Shown one piece after another: positions 27,649 to 35,769 of a stretch of 46,295 bases of DNA. Under the pieces are notes generated by a model. The model made no database searches and had not been told where the DNA came from. It was given only the letters and a program-made list of their open reading frames with translations. The position numbers and the translations under genes were made by a program. Source of the stretch: Candidatus Gastranaerophilales bacterium (GTDB taxonomy: Bacteria; Cyanobacteriota; Vampirovibrionia; Gastranaerophilales; Gastranaerophilaceae). How positions within the stretch are numbered: the stretch's first letter is position 1; each line of letters begins with the position of its first letter. Location: the NCBI GenBank assembly GCA_944326115.1, contig CALVCQ010000016.1:1-46295 (forward strand), given 5' to 3'.

Positions 27649-28083
27649 ATGAATATACTGTACAGAATAAAATCAATACTAAAAAAATACGGATTTGTTT
27701 TTTCTCTGTTTTTTACAATTGCAGTTATATTAATATTTCACTTTACCCGCTTTAACGGATTGAAGATATATCCTGTAGCTGTCAATTTTTCAATATTTTT
27801 AATGTTTTTTATGTCGATTTTTCAAAAAGAAACAGTTATACAAAAATTTGCAAAAATGACAGACGGAGAACTCACAGAACCCGTCAAAATTTATACAAGA
27901 AATCTTACTTATATCTGGTGTATATTTTTGCTGATACAGTTTATACTGTCAGTTGTTACATGTTTTATGTCAGACACAGTCTGGATGATATACAACGGAT
28001 TTTTATCTTATGTGTTTCTCGGTATCTTTTTTGCGATAGAATATACTATCAGAATTATTTTCAGATTAAATAATAAACTTTAA
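27649..28083 (+). CDS. apeG: ApeG-like integral membrane protein (COG4648 type)
   Basis: This 144-residue protein has about four hydrophobic helices (residues 14-33, 40-60, 86-108, 113-137) and no enzyme motif. The context between the ACPs and the AMP-ligase is the position of the COG4648 membrane protein in aryl-polyene loci. Characteristic spots are FTRFNGLKIYPVAVNFSIFLMFF and the QKFAKMTDGELTEPVKIYTRNLTYIW loop. Its function is unknown, and it may anchor the biosynthetic complex to the inner membrane. It starts three bases after apeF. Confidence 0.78.
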   Translation: MNILYRIKSILKKYGFVFSLFFTIAVILIFHFTRFNGLKIYPVAVNFSIFLMFFMSIFQKETVIQKFAKMTDGELTEPVKIYTRNLTYIWCIFLLIQFILSVVTCFMSDTVWMIYNGFLSYVFLGIFFAIEYTIRIIFRLNNKL

Positions 28084-28088
28084 CAGAA

Positions 28089-29903
28089 ATGAATATTTTT
28101 GAAATTATTAATAAAAAAGAATATGAGAATTTATCCGTAATAAATGACGGCAAAAAAGTCTATACATTGAAAGAAATAAAAGAAATTATTCTGCCGGTTG
28201 TTCAATTTCTGAAATCACAACAAAAGAGCAAAGCCCTGATTCTGTCAAAAAACAACTTTGATTTTGCAATAAATTTTATTGCAGGAGTTTTTGCACAAAA
28301 AGAAATTCTACTGTTAGCAGATTCAAAAAAAATACAAAAGTTAGACAGTGATTATATTCTGCTTGATGAAATATACACACATTATTCTAAAGATAATCAA
28401 AAAGATACTTTCATATCGTCAACTGACTCCGACTACTTGTTGAACCTGTGCAATAAACAAGTTCAACATTTAACAACAAGTCCGGCACAGCCAACAAGTG
28501 CATGGGGTCACTTCCGTAAAATGCTAAACTCGGCGCCACTTGCACTCCGTGTACCACTCCTACAAGCGAGGTCCCACTCAGATACTTCTTTTGAATTTAC
28601 TACGCCGGAATTTGATAATACTTTTGTTACCTTTTATACATCCGGTTCCACAGGCAATCCGAAAGCAATAAAAAAGCGCCTGTCTAATATGATTATAGAA
28701 ACCAATGATTTGTTGTCTGAATTAGAAACACTGTCCGGAGATAAAACAGATATACAAATTGTTACATCAGCAAGTGCAAACCATATGTACGGCTTTGTTT
28801 ACTGGTTTTTTGCAGCGATTTGCGGCTTAGGGAGGTATATTCTAAATACATGTGAAATTGTCTATCCCGATACGGCAGATTTAGACAGCAGGATATTTGT
28901 GTCTACACCTTCCTTTCTGGAAGAGTTCAAAAAATATGCTGTAGCAATAGATAAACCGCCAAAAATTATTTTCAGTGCGGGAGACAGGCTGAAAAATGAT
29001 GTAGCTGAATATTTTAATCAATATAACGCCCAAATAATTGAAATATACGGCAGCACAGAAACAGGAACAATTGCATACAAATGCGACAATGAATATTATC
29101 ATTGTTTTAAACATGTACAAATACGCCAAAACAATGAGTCTCAAATTGTAATAAAATCGCCATACTTTATGGAAAATGAAGTCATATTGTGTGATACTGT
29201 ACAAATACTTGATAAAAACAAGTTTACGCTGGGACAGCGAACAGATAAAATCGTAAAAATACAGGAAAAAAGAGTGAATACGCAGGAAATTGAGGACATA
29301 TTAAATACAACAGGATTAATTGATAATTCCTATTGTTTTAAACACGGTGAAAAGCTTGCCTGCGCTGCAGTTCTGAATAAAAAAGGCAGGACTTTATATC
29401 TGGATAATGAAAACGGCGGAAGACAAAATGTTATAAAGCAGTTAAAAAGCTTTATAAAAGAAAAATCGGAAGTTATCCCTCAAAAGTGGAAGTTTTTATA
29501 CGAAATACCTAAAAATAGCAGAGGTAAAATTGATAAAGAAAAAATTTCTGAATTTTTTGATGTAAATCTTTCTCTGCCGCTTGTGATTAATTATAAAAGA
29601 ACGGATACTACGGCAGAATATGAACTTGTGTTTTCAAAAAACTGCAACTTCTTTGACGGGCATTTTAAAGATTTTCCTGTACTTCCGGGGGTGATACAGC
29701 TGTATTTTGCACACAGATTTGCATCAGACTCTTTTGATTGCAATGTTTTAACAACACCTGTAAAGAAAATGAAGTTTTCACACATAATAAAACCTGATAC
29801 AAAAGTGAAGTTAATATTGCAAAAATACGGTAAAAATATACATTACAAATATGAATACAATGATATAATATTTTCCGGAGGAGTTTTTGAAACAGCAGAT
29901 TAA
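28089..29903 (+). CDS. AMP-dependent acyl-ACP ligase fused to a hotdog dehydratase (ApeH-ApeI fusion)
   Basis: This 604-residue protein has two parts. Residues 1-about 480 are an adenylate-forming ligase with the P-loop FYTSGSTGNPKAIKK at about 182-196, the adenine-site EIYGSTETGTIAYK, and the C-terminal lysine motif KNSRGKIDKEKI. It would activate an acid and load it on ACP. Residues about 500-604 are a FabA/FabZ-like hotdog with FFDGHFKDFPVLPGVIQ, equal to ApeI. The two activities are separate genes in the reference order and joined here. Residues 109-170, just before the P-loop, are a poorly fitting insertion encoded by repeat-like DNA (see the repeat at 28413-28600). Product naming follows synteny; substrate is unproven. 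Confidence 0.8.
   Translation: MNIFEIINKKEYENLSVINDGKKVYTLKEIKEIILPVVQFLKSQQKSKALILSKNNFDFAINFIAGVFAQKEILLLADSKKIQKLDSDYILLDEIYTHYSKDNQKDTFISSTDSDYLLNLCNKQVQHLTTSPAQPTSAWGHFRKMLNSAPLALRVPLLQARSHSDTSFEFTTPEFDNTFVTFYTSGSTGNPKAIKKRLSNMIIETNDLLSELETLSGDKTDIQIVTSASANHMYGFVYWFFAAICGLGRYILNTCEIVYPDTADLDSRIFVSTPSFLEEFKKYAVAIDKPPKIIFSAGDRLKNDVAEYFNQYNAQIIEIYGSTETGTIAYKCDNEYYHCFKHVQIRQNNESQIVIKSPYFMENEVILCDTVQILDKNKFTLGQRTDKIVKIQEKRVNTQEIEDILNTTGLIDNSYCFKHGEKLACAAVLNKKGRTLYLDNENGGRQNVIKQLKSFIKEKSEVIPQKWKFLYEIPKNSRGKIDKEKISEFFDVNLSLPLVINYKRTDTTAEYELVFSKNCNFFDGHFKDFPVLPGVIQLYFAHRFASDSFDCNVLTTPVKKMKFSHIIKPDTKVKLILQKYGKNIHYKYEYNDIIFSGGVFETAD
28413..28600 (-). repeat. Repeat-derived in-frame insertion within the AMP-ligase gene
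   Basis: The reverse complement of 28413-28436 matches 207-230 at 22 of 24 positions. The following bases are more GC-rich than the gene around them and hold inverted repeats (gttgaac/gttcaac about 28439-28467; agtgca/tgcact further on). The segment keeps the reading frame for about 60 residues. The right boundary is estimated. Confidence 0.6.
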
Positions 29904-29908
29904 AAGTT

Positions 29909-30325
29909 ATGAAAAAGATAAAAACACAATTAATACATAAAGTTGAGTTCTATGATTTGGATCCTATGAATGTGGTATGGCATGGTAATTATATAAAATA
30001 CCTTGAAGCTGCACGCTGTGATATGCTGTCTAAAATAGGATATACCTATGATAATATGAAAAATGATAACTCGGCTTATCCGGTTGCAACAATGGAGCTG
30101 AAATATATAAAACCTGCAGAGTTCGGGCAGGAACTGTGTATTGAAACAACGCTTGAAGAAGTTGAACCTGCAATGATAATCTCTTACCTTATAAAAGACA
30201 AAATAACGGGCGAAAAGCTTTTTAAAGCAAAAAGCATGCAAATAAGAGTGGATATAAACACAAAAGAATCTTTGTATACAGTACACGAAAATTTTGCAAA
30301 AAAAATAGAGGACTACAGAGAATGA
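29909..30325 (+). CDS. apeK: ApeK-like 4-hydroxybenzoyl-CoA/acyl thioesterase (YbgC type)
   Basis: This 138-residue hotdog protein has the YbgC/4HBT catalytic block: VEFYDLDPMNVVWHGNYIKYLEAARCDML. The aspartate of DLDPMNVVWH is the catalytic residue. Thioesterases of this class release acyl groups from ACP or CoA. In aryl-polyene loci an ApeK is present, possibly as an editing or release enzyme. The gene starts five bases after the ligase stop, and its stop codon overlaps the LolA-like ATG in an ATGA. Confidence 0.87.
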   Translation: MKKIKTQLIHKVEFYDLDPMNVVWHGNYIKYLEAARCDMLSKIGYTYDNMKNDNSAYPVATMELKYIKPAEFGQELCIETTLEEVEPAMIISYLIKDKITGEKLFKAKSMQIRVDINTKESLYTVHENFAKKIEDYRE

Positions 30326-30870
30326 AAAAAATAGCGGTATTTGCTGTATTTATATTCTGCTTTTTTATATTGAAAACAGATGCAGCTGCTGCAGATGTGT
30401 TTAATTATCCGGCAACAGCAAAAAATGCTGCGGCGCAAATGCCGGAATTTGAAAGTACAAAATGTAAATTTAAGCAGAATAAATATATGATTGCGTCAAA
30501 AATAAATCTTGTATCCGGCGGCAATTTTCAATTTGTAAAAGATGAGGGAGTAAGCTTTGAAACTACTTATCCCATACATTCCGAAACCTCATACACAACT
30601 TCTAACAACAAAAATATAAATGCAATAGTGAAAGCAATTATAAATAAGAATTTTTCATATATTGAAAAGAATTTTGAAATTTATTATATGAAAACGGGGA
30701 CTTTAAATTGGATTTTGGCACTCAAGCCAAAAGTCAACAGTCCGTTGATAAGAGATATGAAATATTTAATCATAACAGGCGAGACAAAAAATACCAGAGG
30801 TATAATAACAAAGATTGTAATTTCAACGGAAAATAACACTACAACAATAAGCTTTACTCAATGCGGATAG
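30322..30870 (+). CDS. apeL: ApeL-like LolA-type lipoprotein carrier
   Basis: This 182-residue protein has a signal peptide (MKKIAVFAVFIFCFFILKTDAAA) and a beta-rich periplasmic body with LolA-style segments: KCKFKQNKYMIASK, GGNFQFVKDEGVSFETTYP, and later FEIYYMKTGTLNWILALKPK and ITKIVISTENNTTTISF. A LolA-like carrier in an aryl-polyene locus is thought to move the lipidated polyene across the periplasm. It overlaps apeK by four bases and apeM by ten, so it is translationally coupled to both. Confidence 0.8.
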   Translation: MKKIAVFAVFIFCFFILKTDAAAADVFNYPATAKNAAAQMPEFESTKCKFKQNKYMIASKINLVSGGNFQFVKDEGVSFETTYPIHSETSYTTSNNKNINAIVKAIINKNFSYIEKNFEIYYMKTGTLNWILALKPKVNSPLIRDMKYLIITGETKNTRGIITKIVISTENNTTTISFTQCG

Positions 30871-33110
30871 AATCAATGACAAAAAATACATTTTTAAATA
30901 TATTGCGTTCACTGTTTTGCATTATTTTTGCGGCAATGCTTTTATGGGTAATTTTTCATCCCAAAACTACGCAGACTAATATATTAAATGCAATATTATC
31001 TGACAGTAAACAGGACAAGATGCTTGTCAATCTGAGCCAGAAATACTCGGGGCGCTTTAATGTTATTTTTGAAGCTGATAACAGTGCAGACTCAGATACA
31101 GCACAAAAAGAGTTTCTTGAAAATCTTGATAAAACAATTTTGCAAAAAAATTTTTCTACAGGAGGCGAAATCTCAGATTTACTCTCTATTTACAAGATTT
31201 ATCACAAAAATCTTTTGTCAGTTAAAACAAAAAAAGAAATAAAAGAACACAATTTTGAACTTGTAAAACTGGAAAGCCTTGAAAGGCTCTATAATCCTAT
31301 GAGTATAAACCTTCTGTCTCTGGAAGAAGATCCTTTTATGCTTTTTAGTGACTTTTTGAATATGCTTGCTTCTCAGGACGGCAATACTATAAATGAGCTA
31401 GGCGGTAAGTTTTACAGTATACTGCCTCTCAATTTAAAAGAGGATATAACTCTTTCTCCGACTCTTTTGAATAAAGAAATGAGAAAAGTTTTGGACACTA
31501 AAAATAAAATAGAAAATGAACATAAAGATATAAAAATATATCTTACAGGAACCCCTGTCCATACCTACTATGCAAGCTCCAAATCGATGAAGGAAATAAA
31601 CCTTATTTGTATACTTTCCTCAATTTTTATCATACTCATCTGCAAATTTTATTTCAGGTCATTTAAACTGCTTTTACCTGTTGCTGTTAGTTTATCTTTA
31701 GGTATGGGTGCAGGGTATCTTTTAACTTCAATTTTATTTGATTCCATACATATTCTGACTTTTGTATTTTCATCTACTTTAATAGGAATCTGTGTAGATT
31801 ATTCTCTGCATTATTTTGCACATGACAATGATATACATATAATATTTAAAAGCCTGACGATGAGTATGCTCACTACAGTATGCGCATTTCTTGTACTCTT
31901 ATTTTCAAATATCGAGTTACTCATGCAGATAGCAGTGTTTACCTCGGCAGGACTTATTTGTGTGTATTTGTTTGTTGTTCTTTTCTATCCCGTAATCTGC
32001 AAAAATATAAAGCCAAACCCTGTCGATTTTGACTTATTTTCTTATATAAACAGAATTCCACAAAAGACAAAATTGATAACAACAGGAGTTTTTATTCTCA
32101 TTTCGTTTGCAGGATTGTTAAATCTGCATTTTAACGATGAAATAACAGATATGTATAAACCGCCAGGATTTATGGTTTATGCGGAAAAATTATACTCACT
32201 TTTAAATAAGAACACATCATCTCAGTCATTTATTATCGTACATGGTGAAAATCTGCAGGATGTGCTTGAAAAAGAAGAAAATATTACAAAACACTCTAAT
32301 CAGGATTACTTTTATGCTTTGAGCAAATTTATCCCGTCAATTAAGCAGCAAAAAGAAAATAAGAAACTTATAAACCTTTTATATAAAAGGGCGCTAAACA
32401 GTTATGCAACATTTCTTCCAGCAAAGACAAGACAAAAAATCCTTAACCGGCCCGAAAAAAGAGGTTATTTGACACTTGATAAAGTTAATTTACCTATGCT
32501 GAAAGATTTTCTTCCCGAGGAAAATACTTCTGTCATTGTACTTAAGAAGACACCGCCTCCGGATTTTATAAAGTTTGTTGTAGAAAGAAATCAGGGTGCA
32601 AAATATATTGACCTGAAAAATGATATCTCAGACAGGGTAAAAGTTTGCAGACAGGCATGCATAAATCTTATACTGCCGGCTATACTGGTATTATTTATAG
32701 TACTTTCAGCTATTTTTAAGCCGAAAAATGCTTTAAGAATAATGGCGCCGCCAATACTTGCCGGAGTATTCGTTATCGGCATATTGAGCCTTTTTAAACA
32801 GCAGATAAATCTGTTCCATGTTCTTGCTCTGTTTTTGATTGCAGGTTTCAGTCTTGATTATTCTATATTCAGATTCCAATCATCACAGACAACCGCAAAT
32901 CATCTGAAATCAAACTGGGCAGTATTTATTTCCTGTGCAACAACAGTATTTTCATTTTTATTGCTGTCTATGACCGGTTTTAAGCTGATAAGTTCTTTAG
33001 GCGTAATATTATCTGTAGGGCTCGTCAGCTCGTACATTCTGAGTCTTGTTTTGATTCCGCAGCCGTCTGCAACCGCTGAAGCCTCTGAAAATGATAGTGA
33101 AAGCATATAA
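30861..33110 (+). CDS. apeM: ApeM-like MMPL/RND-family exporter
   Basis: This 749-residue protein has RND-superfamily layout: one N-terminal helix (about 12-32), a periplasmic domain to about 235, a five-helix block at about 240-380 (LICILSSIFIILIC, then STLIGICVDYSLHYFAHD), a helix near 405-420, a second periplasmic domain, and a final five-helix block from about 600. The repeated DY[ST]x[FH] segments (GICVDYSLHYF and AGFSLDYSIFRF) are RND proton-relay-like. It is the likely inner-membrane transporter of the polyene. The first ATG overlaps apeL; a second ATG five codons on is also possible. Its last about 210 bases overlap the PPTase gene on the other strand. Confidence 0.84.
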   Translation: MRIESMTKNTFLNILRSLFCIIFAAMLLWVIFHPKTTQTNILNAILSDSKQDKMLVNLSQKYSGRFNVIFEADNSADSDTAQKEFLENLDKTILQKNFSTGGEISDLLSIYKIYHKNLLSVKTKKEIKEHNFELVKLESLERLYNPMSINLLSLEEDPFMLFSDFLNMLASQDGNTINELGGKFYSILPLNLKEDITLSPTLLNKEMRKVLDTKNKIENEHKDIKIYLTGTPVHTYYASSKSMKEINLICILSSIFIILICKFYFRSFKLLLPVAVSLSLGMGAGYLLTSILFDSIHILTFVFSSTLIGICVDYSLHYFAHDNDIHIIFKSLTMSMLTTVCAFLVLLFSNIELLMQIAVFTSAGLICVYLFVVLFYPVICKNIKPNPVDFDLFSYINRIPQKTKLITTGVFILISFAGLLNLHFNDEITDMYKPPGFMVYAEKLYSLLNKNTSSQSFIIVHGENLQDVLEKEENITKHSNQDYFYALSKFIPSIKQQKENKKLINLLYKRALNSYATFLPAKTRQKILNRPEKRGYLTLDKVNLPMLKDFLPEENTSVIVLKKTPPPDFIKFVVERNQGAKYIDLKNDISDRVKVCRQACINLILPAILVLFIVLSAIFKPKNALRIMAPPILAGVFVIGILSLFKQQINLFHVLALFLIAGFSLDYSIFRFQSSQTTANHLKSNWAVFISCATTVFSFLLLSMTGFKLISSLGVILSVGLVSSYILSLVLIPQPSATAEASENDSESI

Positions 33111-33586
33111 TTTTTCATAAATTTCATTGTGATAAAAGATAAAGCTTTTTGCTGGAGTTTAATTTCCGCTTCATATTTTGTCCAGAAATCATAAAAAAAT
33201 TCTTTATTATCGGATTTTTTCGGATATTTTACTTTGTAATAATCCAGCAGTCTGTTAAAATCCCTGTCTTTCATAAATTCAATATCCGCACCGATATCGT
33301 TATTGCAGAAAGCAGCAAGAATAATATTATCAGAATGGGAAATGCTGAATTTTACGGAATCATTGTCCTTTAAACAAGGTTTCTTATTTTTTACGATAAT
33401 CTCTGCAGCAGGCATGCTGTAATAATTTTTCAATACAAATTTTACAAGAAAACGACCGAGAGAATATTGTAAACGTCTTTTTTCAGATTTAAAAGTATTA
33501 TTTTCAAGAAAATAATCAAGCGAAGTTTTATCAATATTTTCTAAAAATTTGTCCGTATCAATAAAAAAAACATTAATGTAATCCAT
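32900..33586 (-). CDS. 4'-phosphopantetheinyl transferase, with antisense-overlap C-terminal tail
   Basis: This 228-residue frame holds the Sfp/AcpT-type catalytic motifs: SISHSDN at about 81-87, GADIE at 99-103, and FWTKYEAEIKL at 134-144, the variant of the WxxKEA motif. It would convert the two local ACPs from apo to holo form. The conserved core ends near residue 165 (NYMLSLS, the usual terminal strand). The apeM stop lies exactly opposite residues 159-160, so the last about 65 residues are read entirely antisense to apeM. The gene diverges from the methyltransferase with only 20 bases between start codons. Confidence 0.8.
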   Translation of the reverse strand: MDYINVFFIDTDKFLENIDKTSLDYFLENNTFKSEKRRLQYSLGRFLVKFVLKNYYSMPAAEIIVKNKKPCLKDNDSVKFSISHSDNIILAAFCNNDIGADIEFMKDRDFNRLLDYYKVKYPKKSDNKEFFYDFWTKYEAEIKLQQKALSFITMKFMKNYMLSLSFSEASAVADGCGIKTRLRMYELTSPTDNITPKELISLKPVIDSNKNENTVVAQEINTAQFDFR

Positions 33587-33606
33587 GTTATAATTTTAAT
33601 TGCACT

Positions 33607-34692
33607 ATGAAAGAAAAATCAACAAAAATAAAATACACAAGGAAAAAGGAAAACACTCAAAGTGCTGTTGCTGTCCTGACAGAAGCACAAAAAATCGCTT
33701 TTGCACCGTTTACTTTTCAGGTAGTGGCAGCAATGCTGGATTTTGGAATTATTCAGACTTTAAGTAAAGCGTCAATGTCAAAGAATCAGATTATGGATAC
33801 CTGCAAAGTTTCAAGATACACTGTTGACACACTTTTTGACGCAGCAATATGCATAGGATTGATTGAACAAAATCAGGATAATACATACTCAAACACAAAA
33901 CTTGCCGAAGCGTTTTTGTACGATGAAATGACAAGGGTTAACTTTAATTTCATGCGTGACATCTGCTATCTTGGCGCCGGTGAATTGACACAGTCTTTTA
34001 AAGAAAACAGACCGGCCGGGCTTCAAAAGTATTATTTTAAGTCGTCGATAATATATTCCGAACTTACAAAAATGAATGATACAATGAAAAAAAGCTGGTA
34101 CGAGTTTGACCATCATTATTCTGACGATTGTTTTGATGAAGTGCTAAAAATCATTTTTGAAAAACATCCGGATGTAATTTGCGACATTGGAGGTAATACA
34201 GGTAAATTCGAGAAAGCCTGTCTTGATTTTGACCCTGATTGCAGCATAGTTATGGTTGATTTGCCGGAAAATATTGAAGAAGCGAAAAAAACTTTTGATA
34301 CAGGAAGATGCAGTTTTATTGCAGCAAACATATTGTCAGAAGAAAAATTAAAATTTGACAAAACGCCTGACGTTTTCTTTATGAGCCAGTTTTTAGACTG
34401 TTTTTCAAGAGAACAGATTCTTTTTATACTGAACAAAGTTGCGGATGCTGCTTCTGAAAACACGAGAATATACATACTGGAGCCTTTCATTGATAATCAG
34501 GTGTTTAAAGGTGCTGCTTATGCACTGTCACATATATCTCTTTACTTTACCTGTATGGCTAACGGTTGCAGCAAAATGTACAATGAAGCTGATATGAAAG
34601 AAATAATTTCACAATCAAACCTGAAAATAGAAACTGCACACTACAACATAGGCAAATATGATTATACACTGCTGGAGTGCATAAAGAAATGA
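33607..34692 (+). CDS. SAM-dependent methyltransferase (O-methyltransferase family with winged-helix dimerisation domain)
   Basis: This 361-residue protein has an N-terminal winged-helix region (about 25-110: TEAQKIAFAPFTFQVVAAML, then GLIEQNQDNTYSNTKLAEAFL). A Rossmann SAM domain follows, with CDIGGNTGKFEKA at about 193-205 and MVDLPENIEEAKK as the acidic ribose-binding strand. The segment FFMSQFLDCFSREQI and ILEPFIDNQ match class I small-molecule O-methyltransferases. In aryl-polyene loci a methyltransferase decorates the aryl head. It shows no clear ribosome-binding site and overlaps the next gene's ATG in an ATGA. Confidence 0.82.
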   Translation: MKEKSTKIKYTRKKENTQSAVAVLTEAQKIAFAPFTFQVVAAMLDFGIIQTLSKASMSKNQIMDTCKVSRYTVDTLFDAAICIGLIEQNQDNTYSNTKLAEAFLYDEMTRVNFNFMRDICYLGAGELTQSFKENRPAGLQKYYFKSSIIYSELTKMNDTMKKSWYEFDHHYSDDCFDEVLKIIFEKHPDVICDIGGNTGKFEKACLDFDPDCSIVMVDLPENIEEAKKTFDTGRCSFIAANILSEEKLKFDKTPDVFFMSQFLDCFSREQILFILNKVADAASENTRIYILEPFIDNQVFKGAAYALSHISLYFTCMANGCSKMYNEADMKEIISQSNLKIETAHYNIGKYDYTLLECIKK

Positions 34693-35621
34693 AATGGTAC
34701 CAGCAGAAAGAGCAGGCGGCAGGTGTAAAAAGACTGCTGGTCACGTGGTATATATATAATCTTTTCGGCAAAAAAGCCGTGCAGATGATAGCATTTTTTG
34801 TATCTTTATGTGCCTTTACTTTTTCAAAACAGATAAGAAAATATACAAAGAAAAATCTTGCGATAATTTATGAATACACAAAAAATCCACAAGCAAAGCC
34901 GACATTAATAAACCGGTACAAAAATGTTCTTAATTATGCACTGTCTTTAGTAGACAAAATGGAAACTTATGCACGCACATTTGATATAAAAAAGCTGGAT
35001 TTTTCACAGGAAACAGATAAAGATGAGCTACTTGATTTAATGAATAACAAAAAAGGCATATTTTTTATATGCTCACATATAGGCAATATAGAAGTATTGA
35101 GAACATTTATTTCAAATCCAGACAACTTTGTCTGGCCTGTAAACCCGCATGTGAATATATTTTTGAGCAAAAATCAGTGCAAAGTATTCAATCATTTTCT
35201 GGATAAAATTTCCGTAAAAACAAATTTTAGTGCATATCCTGTTGAAGATATTGATGTTTCTACAGCAGTAAACATACAAGAAAGACTTCACAAAGGAGAT
35301 ATCGTATTTCTTGCAGGGGACAGGGTTTCATCAGGCACATCTAATGTGACTTTTAATGCGGATTTTTTGAACAAAAAAGTTGATTTTCCTGTCGGAACAT
35401 TTAAACTGGCGCAGCTTACGGAAGCACCTGTTTATTTTATTTGTGCAATAAAAGCAAAAAATGGTACTTACAAGATATATGTACAAAAATTTAACCCTGA
35501 CAACAATATGACAAAAAAGCAGAATCTTTTAAAAATGCAGCAGGATTATACGGATTTCTTGCAGCAAATGGTAAAAACCGCACCGTTACAATTTTATCAT
35601 TTTTATGATTTGTTTGATTAA
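34689..35621 (+). CDS. LpxL/HtrB-type lipid acyltransferase (stand-alone ApeJ C-terminal domain equivalent)
   Basis: The protein has 310 residues from the ATG at 34689, which overlaps the preceding TGA; a GTG at 34677 is a longer alternative. Pattern: a hydrophobic helix (KKAVQMIAFFVSLCAFTF), GIFFICSHIGNIEVLR with the HxxxxE-like H-I-G-N-I-E catalytic motif, and IVFLAGDRVSSGTSNVTFNADFLNKKVDFPVGTFKLA, all lauroyl/myristoyl-transferase signatures. In many aryl-polyene loci this domain is fused behind a glycosyltransferase (ApeJ). Here only the acyltransferase is present, at the locus end. It likely attaches acyl chains to the lipid carrying the polyene. Confidence 0.8.
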   Translation: MKWYQQKEQAAGVKRLLVTWYIYNLFGKKAVQMIAFFVSLCAFTFSKQIRKYTKKNLAIIYEYTKNPQAKPTLINRYKNVLNYALSLVDKMETYARTFDIKKLDFSQETDKDELLDLMNNKKGIFFICSHIGNIEVLRTFISNPDNFVWPVNPHVNIFLSKNQCKVFNHFLDKISVKTNFSAYPVEDIDVSTAVNIQERLHKGDIVFLAGDRVSSGTSNVTFNADFLNKKVDFPVGTFKLAQLTEAPVYFICAIKAKNGTYKIYVQKFNPDNNMTKKQNLLKMQQDYTDFLQQMVKTAPLQFYHFYDLFD

Positions 35622-35679
35622 TTGTATTAAAGTATAGTCTGAATTTTAATAATATTTTTCTAAATTTCTAATACCATAT

Positions 35680-35722
35680 ACACAAAATCCGATACCCGTT
35701 TTATTTCTATCGAATTTTGTGT
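35680..35722. terminator. Long AT-rich inverted repeat between convergent genes
   Basis: The 14-base arms at 35680-35693 and 35709-35722 are complementary except for one G-T-type position. The repeat lies between the convergent acyltransferase and rqcH. No long T tract follows, so a terminator or mRNA-end-stabilising role is tentative. Confidence 0.45.
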
Positions 35723-35769
35723 TCCAGTAATCAATGTACTGCATAAATTATTCAGATGTTTAGAAATAA

